Below are positions 60,886 to 64,000 of a DNA stretch of 64,000 bases, in pieces. The translations under genes were made by a program, and so were the position numbers. The notes under the pieces were generated by a model. It ran no database searches, was not told the origin of the DNA, and saw only the letters and a list, made by a program, of their open reading frames with translations. Numbering within the stretch: the first letter of the stretch is position 1; each line of letters opens with the position of its first letter. Source of the stretch: Trinickia mobilis (GTDB lineage: Bacteria; Pseudomonadota; Gammaproteobacteria; Burkholderiales; Burkholderiaceae); assembly GCF_017315705.1 (NCBI RefSeq), contig NZ_JAFLRF010000009.1:124001-188000 (forward strand), in the 5' to 3' direction.

Positions 60886-61911
60886 GTGAGCCAGACTTCC
60901 CTTTCCGAGTTCTCGCTGATCGAGCGATTTTTCGAGCGCCGCGCGCGCAACCGTCCGGCGGGCGATGCCGAAGGCGCGGCCCTCGGCATCGGTGACGACT
61001 GTGCACTGATCGCGCCGCGCGCCGGCCAGATGCTGGCGATATCGACGGACATGCTCGTCGAAGGCCGGCATTTCTTTGCCGATATCGATCCGCATGCGCT
61101 CGGGCACAAGACGCTTGCCGTGAATTTGTCTGATCTCGCCGCAATGGGCGCGAAGCCGCGCGCCTTCACGCTCGCAATCGCGCTGCCGCACGCGCGCGAG
61201 GCATGGCTCGCCGCGTTCAGCGACGGCTTGTTCGAGCTGGCCGAGCGTTTCGATTGCGAGCTGGTCGGCGGCGATACGACCCGCGGGCCGCTCAATCTGT
61301 GCGTGACCGTGTTCGGCGACGTGCCGCCGGACGCCGCGCTGCGCAGAGACGCGGCGCGCGACGGCGACGACATCTGGGTCTCGGGCACGCTAGGCGATGC
61401 GCGCGCCGGGTTGGGCGTGGCGCGCGGCGAATGGTCCGTGGCGGGGGACGACGCAGCCCGCGATGCCGCCGCCTTTCGTCACGCGCTCGAACGCCCGGAG
61501 CCGCGCGTCGCGCTCGGCATCGGCCTGCGCGGCGTCGCGCGCGCGGCGCTCGATATCTCCGACGGCCTCGCAGGCGATTTGCTGCACATCCTCGAACGCT
61601 CGCGCGCGAGCGCCTCGGTCAACGCGGACGCCGTGCCCCGCTCCGCCGCGCTACGCCGGCTGCCCGCCGACGTGCAGCGCCGCTGCACGCTCACCGGCGG
61701 CGACGACTACGAACTCTGCTTCAGCGCCCCCGCCGCGAACCGAGATGCGATCGAAGCGATCAGCACCCAAGTGAACGTGCCGCTGACACGCATCGGTACA
61801 ATAAGCGCTTTGCAAGCTCCGGCGGACCGCCCTGCGATTGCCTGGCACGACTCGGCAGGCGCCCCGCTTTCCCTGACGTTGCAAGGCTTCGATCATTTCA
61901 ATGCAGACTGA
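60886..61911 (+). CDS. thiL: Thiamine-monophosphate kinase ThiL
   Basis: A 341-residue AIRS/PurM-fold kinase making thiamine diphosphate from thiamine monophosphate and ATP. It starts SEFSLIERFFERR; GIGDDCALI and STDMLVEGRHF are ATP/Mg sites, LVGGDTTRGP and DISDGLAGDL are further signatures, and LTGGDDYELCF is near the C-terminus. The start is GTG at 60886, aligned with where homology begins. It overlaps pgpA by eleven bases. Confidence 0.94.
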   Translation: MSQTSLSEFSLIERFFERRARNRPAGDAEGAALGIGDDCALIAPRAGQMLAISTDMLVEGRHFFADIDPHALGHKTLAVNLSDLAAMGAKPRAFTLAIALPHAREAWLAAFSDGLFELAERFDCELVGGDTTRGPLNLCVTVFGDVPPDAALRRDAARDGDDIWVSGTLGDARAGLGVARGEWSVAGDDAARDAAAFRHALERPEPRVALGIGLRGVARAALDISDGLAGDLLHILERSRASASVNADAVPRSAALRRLPADVQRRCTLTGGDDYELCFSAPAANRDAIEAISTQVNVPLTRIGTISALQAPADRPAIAWHDSAGAPLSLTLQGFDHFNAD

Positions 61912-62437
61912 CCCCACGCTCGGCGGCGCCGGCGAGGCACCGCGCGCGTCCCAACCTCGGCGCGCGACCTCGCGCTTCATGCTCACGCATCCGTTCCACA
62001 TCGTCTCGCTCGGCTTCGGCAGCGGCTTGTCGCCGATCATGCCGGGCACGGTCGGCACACTGCTCGCATGGGCGTCGTTCGCGGTGCTGAGCCGCCATCT
62101 GACCGTCGTCGACTGGGCCGTGCTGATCGTCGTCGGTTTCGTCGCGGGCTGCTGGATCACCGGCTTCACCGCGAAAAAGCTCGGCACCGACGATCCGTCG
62201 CCGGTGGTCTGGGACGAAATCGTCGCGTTCTGGCTCGTGCTCCTCTTCGTCACCCCCGAGACCTTCACGGGCCAGCTCTGGGCGTTCGTCGTCTTCCGCT
62301 TCTTCGACATGCTCAAACCGCCGCCCATCCGCTACTTCGACCGCCGATTGAAAGGTGGCTTTGGCATCATGTTCGACGATCTGGTGGCGGCGTTCTTTAC
62401 GTTGCTCGTCATCGCCCTGTGGCGCATGACCATCTGA
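61901..62437 (+). CDS. pgpA: Phosphatidylglycerophosphatase A
   Basis: A 178-residue inner-membrane phosphatase that makes phosphatidylglycerol from its phosphate. After a variable 26-residue N-terminus come GFGSGLSPIMPGTVGTL, VVWDEIVAFWLVL with its acidic Mg site, and RFFDMLKPPPIRYFDR, all PgpA motifs, with about four membrane segments. It overlaps thiL, the usual thiL-pgpA coupling. Confidence 0.94.
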   Translation: MQTDPTLGGAGEAPRASQPRRATSRFMLTHPFHIVSLGFGSGLSPIMPGTVGTLLAWASFAVLSRHLTVVDWAVLIVVGFVAGCWITGFTAKKLGTDDPSPVVWDEIVAFWLVLLFVTPETFTGQLWAFVVFRFFDMLKPPPIRYFDRRLKGGFGIMFDDLVAAFFTLLVIALWRMTI

Positions 62438-62462
62438 TCCCAACACGTTTTCGGGTTTTGCA

Positions 62463-62963
62463 ATGCCAACTGATTCCGTCGTCCATCAACTCGCCATTCG
62501 CGTGGGCAACAAGCTGCGCGACGAACGCCTGACGCTCGTTACCGCCGAATCGTGCACGGGCGGCATGGTGGCAACGGCGATCACCGATATTTCCGGCAGC
62601 AGCGGCTGGTTCGAGCGCGGCTTCGTCACGTATTCGAATCAGGCGAAGCACGAGACGATCGGCGTGCCCGCCGACATGCTCGACAAGCACGGCGCCGTCA
62701 GCGAGCCGGTCGCGCGGGCGATGGCCGAAGGCGCGCTGCGCAACAGCCGCGCGCAGGTGTCGCTGGCGATCACCGGCATCGCCGGGCCGGGCGGCGGGAC
62801 GAAGGAAAAGCCCGTGGGCATGGTCGTGTTCGCGTGGAGCAATCGCTTGCACACCGCCGTCGAGACGCTCGTGTTCAAAGGCGACCGCGAGCAGATTCGC
62901 GTGCAGGCCGCCGCGCATTCCTTGCGCGGCTTGCTGACGCTGCTCGACGAAAAAGAGCGCTGA
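62463..62963 (+). CDS. pncC: CinA-family nicotinamide-nucleotide amidohydrolase (PncC)
   Basis: A 166-residue CinA C-terminal domain protein that deamidates NMN to NaMN in the pyridine nucleotide salvage cycle. LVTAESCTGGMVATAITDISGSSGWF is divided over the active site containing the catalytic serine, with RGFVTYSNQAKHE and ITGIAGPGGGTKEKPVG as further motifs. It lacks the N-terminal MoCF-like domain, as is common for PncC. It lies 25 bases after pgpA. Confidence 0.92.
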   Translation: MPTDSVVHQLAIRVGNKLRDERLTLVTAESCTGGMVATAITDISGSSGWFERGFVTYSNQAKHETIGVPADMLDKHGAVSEPVARAMAEGALRNSRAQVSLAITGIAGPGGGTKEKPVGMVVFAWSNRLHTAVETLVFKGDREQIRVQAAAHSLRGLLTLLDEKER

Positions 62964-62969
62964 AACGCG

Positions 62970-63794
62970 TTACCGATACGCGTTGATCCTGTCGCGCGTC
63001 TCCTGCGCCGCGCGCGCGGCGGCGGCCGCGAAATCGTCGCCTTTGCCCGCGTAGAGAATCGCGCGCGACGAGTTGATCATCATCCCCGTGCCCGCCGCCG
63101 TACGGCCGGCGCGCACCGTCGCCTCGACGTCGCCGCCCTGCGCGCCGATGCCGGGAATCAGAAGCGGCATGTCGCCGACGATCTGCCGCACGATTTCGAT
63201 TTCCTTCGGAAAGGTTGCGCCGACGACGAGCCCAAGCTGTCCGTTCGCGTTCCATTTATCGGCCGCGAGCTGCGCGACGACCTGATAGAGCGGACGGCCG
63301 CCCGTCTCCAGGAACTGCAGGTCCGAGCCGCCGGGGTTCGACGTGCGGCACAGCACGATCACGCCTTTGCCGGCATGCGCGAGATAGGGCTCGACCGAAT
63401 CGAAACCCATGTACGGATTCACCGTCACCGCGTCGGCGCCGTAGCGCACGAACGCTTCGCGCGCGTACTGCTCGGCGGTGCTGCCGATATCGCCGCGCTT
63501 CGCATCGAGGATCACCGGCAGTCCGGGGTGCCGCTCATGAATGTGCGCGATCAGCGCTTCGAGCTGATCCTCGGCGCGATGCGCCGCGAAGTAGGCGATC
63601 TGTGGCTTGAACGCGCTCGCGTACTGCGCCGTTGCATCGACGATCGCGCGGCAGAAATCGAAGATCGCGTCCGGGCGGTTCGCCAGCGAGCCGGGAAACT
63701 TGGCCGGCTCCGGGTCGAGGCCGACGCACAGCAGCGAGTGGGTGCGCTGCCAGGCGCTCTTCAGCGAATCGATAAAAGAAGGGGTGGAAGACAT
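62970..63794 (-). CDS. pyrF: Orotidine 5'-phosphate decarboxylase PyrF (type 2)
   Basis: A 274-residue TIM-barrel enzyme forming UMP. The catalytic DAKRGDIG motif has Asp97, Lys99 and Asp102, and [14 protein letters not shown] near the N-terminus binds substrate. The length and [11 protein letters not shown] match the longer type 2 form found in betaproteobacteria and actinobacteria. It is convergent with cinA; only six bases separate the stops, so the two transcripts probably overlap. Confidence 0.95.
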   Translation of the reverse strand: MSSTPSFIDSLKSAWQRTHSLLCVGLDPEPAKFPGSLANRPDAIFDFCRAIVDATAQYASAFKPQIAYFAAHRAEDQLEALIAHIHERHPGLPVILDAKRGDIGSTAEQYAREAFVRYGADAVTVNPYMGFDSVEPYLAHAGKGVIVLCRTSNPGGSDLQFLETGGRPLYQVVAQLAADKWNANGQLGLVVGATFPKEIEIVRQIVGDMPLLIPGIGAQGGDVEATVRAGRTAAGTGMMINSSRAILYAGKGDDFAAAAARAAQETRDRINAYR

Positions 63795-64000
63795 GACGGT
63801 GCCGGTAACGGAAGAGGCCGTATTTTATCTGGCCCGCAGGCGGGCGGCGTGCAAGCCGTCGCCGATGCGGCCGCCGTGCTCGCAGTACGCGCTCTTGCAC
63901 AGCGTGTCAGCACGACTGCAACGCCGCGTCGCTGCGCAGCGGCCGGCACGCACGCCGGCCGCACGTCGGTTCAGCGCCGCGCGCCGCGCCCATCGGCGCT
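63795..64000. other. Region upstream of pyrF to the window edge
   Basis: This GC-rich stretch holds a TAAAAT on the minus strand that could be the pyrF -10 box. I see no gene I can support, although a coding end could continue outside the window. Confidence 0.35.

Noticed and set aside
63761-63964. Minus-strand frame upstream of pyrF
   Set aside because: Ala/Arg/Pro-rich shadow sequence without similarity or ribosome site.

Overview
The window is a 64 kb piece of a GC-rich betaproteobacterial chromosome. Gene content and order point to Burkholderiaceae of the Burkholderia/Paraburkholderia/Trinickia type: fur-bamE-dapB-exbBD-leuS-lptE-holA-proA, ruvCAB, dusB-fis-purH, rplM-rpsI-erpA, gapA-tkt, and an edd-eda cluster with a divergent RpiR regulator. 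Almost all of it is core genome. Genus assignment is inference from gene order and protein similarity as remembered; no search was run.

Layout. 1-7.7 kb: end of a NUDIX gene, mnmA, an FMN glutamate-synthase-like membrane protein, an orphan ABC permease, a glutathione S-transferase, pepP and a UbiH-family hydroxylase. 7.75-9.35 kb: a two-gene AT-richer cassette (DUF6402-type protein plus a small membrane-anchored protein) on the opposite strand to its neighbours. 9.65-16.2 kb: dusB-fis-purH, ruvCAB and an MpaB/DUF2236 oxygenase-like gene. 16.2-21.7 kb: a histidine phosphatase, dtd, tyrS, anmK, erpA, rpsI and rplM. 21.7-23.3 kb: RNA-rich stretch with a candidate ~90-nt small RNA carrying anti-Shine-Dalgarno motifs, an OsmC gene and rnpB. 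23.3-31.7 kb: DUF3025, pyrC, a class II amidotransferase, gltL with only a scrap of gltK, gdhA, a LysR regulator and purB. 31.7-37.6 kb: gluconate uptake and Entner-Doudoroff genes (gntK, gluconate permease, eda, edd) with a HexR-like regulator. 37.7-47.8 kb: hemJ, proA, holA, lptE, leuS, exbD, exbB, dapB, bamE and fur. 47.9-51.9 kb: ureide catabolism (allA, alc), a dctA-type carrier and a divergent GntR/FadR regulator. 52-60.7 kb: gapA, tkt, a VOC protein, rsmE, a barnase/barstar-type pair and maeB. 60.9-63.8 kb: thiL-pgpA-cinA and convergent pyrF.

How the genes connect. gntP-gntK-edd-eda, hexR, gapA, tkt and maeB cover sugar-acid uptake and central carbon flow. The edd/hexR gap holds two TGTA-type palindromes that fit HexR. 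dctA-alc-allA probably form one catabolic operon controlled by the divergent GntR protein, with three TGGTCnGACCA-like sites in the gap. fur, bamE, lptE and exbBD serve the envelope and iron, and hemJ haem synthesis.

Non-core signals: (1) the DUF6402 cassette wedged between the UbiH-family gene and dusB; (2) two candidate non-coding RNAs (21.9 kb and 58.2 kb); (3) a family of 43-bp palindromic repeats at 12.6, 47.9, 51.9 and 55.6 kb (a tandem pair at the last), three of them abutting Rho-independent terminators with the same end facing the terminator; (4) a deletion scar at 27.43 kb where a 19-bp piece of that repeat sits exactly where gltK homology begins, gltI and gltJ being absent; (5) a hairpin repeat inside the 5' coding end of pepP. 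No transposase, tRNA, prophage gene or CRISPR array was seen.
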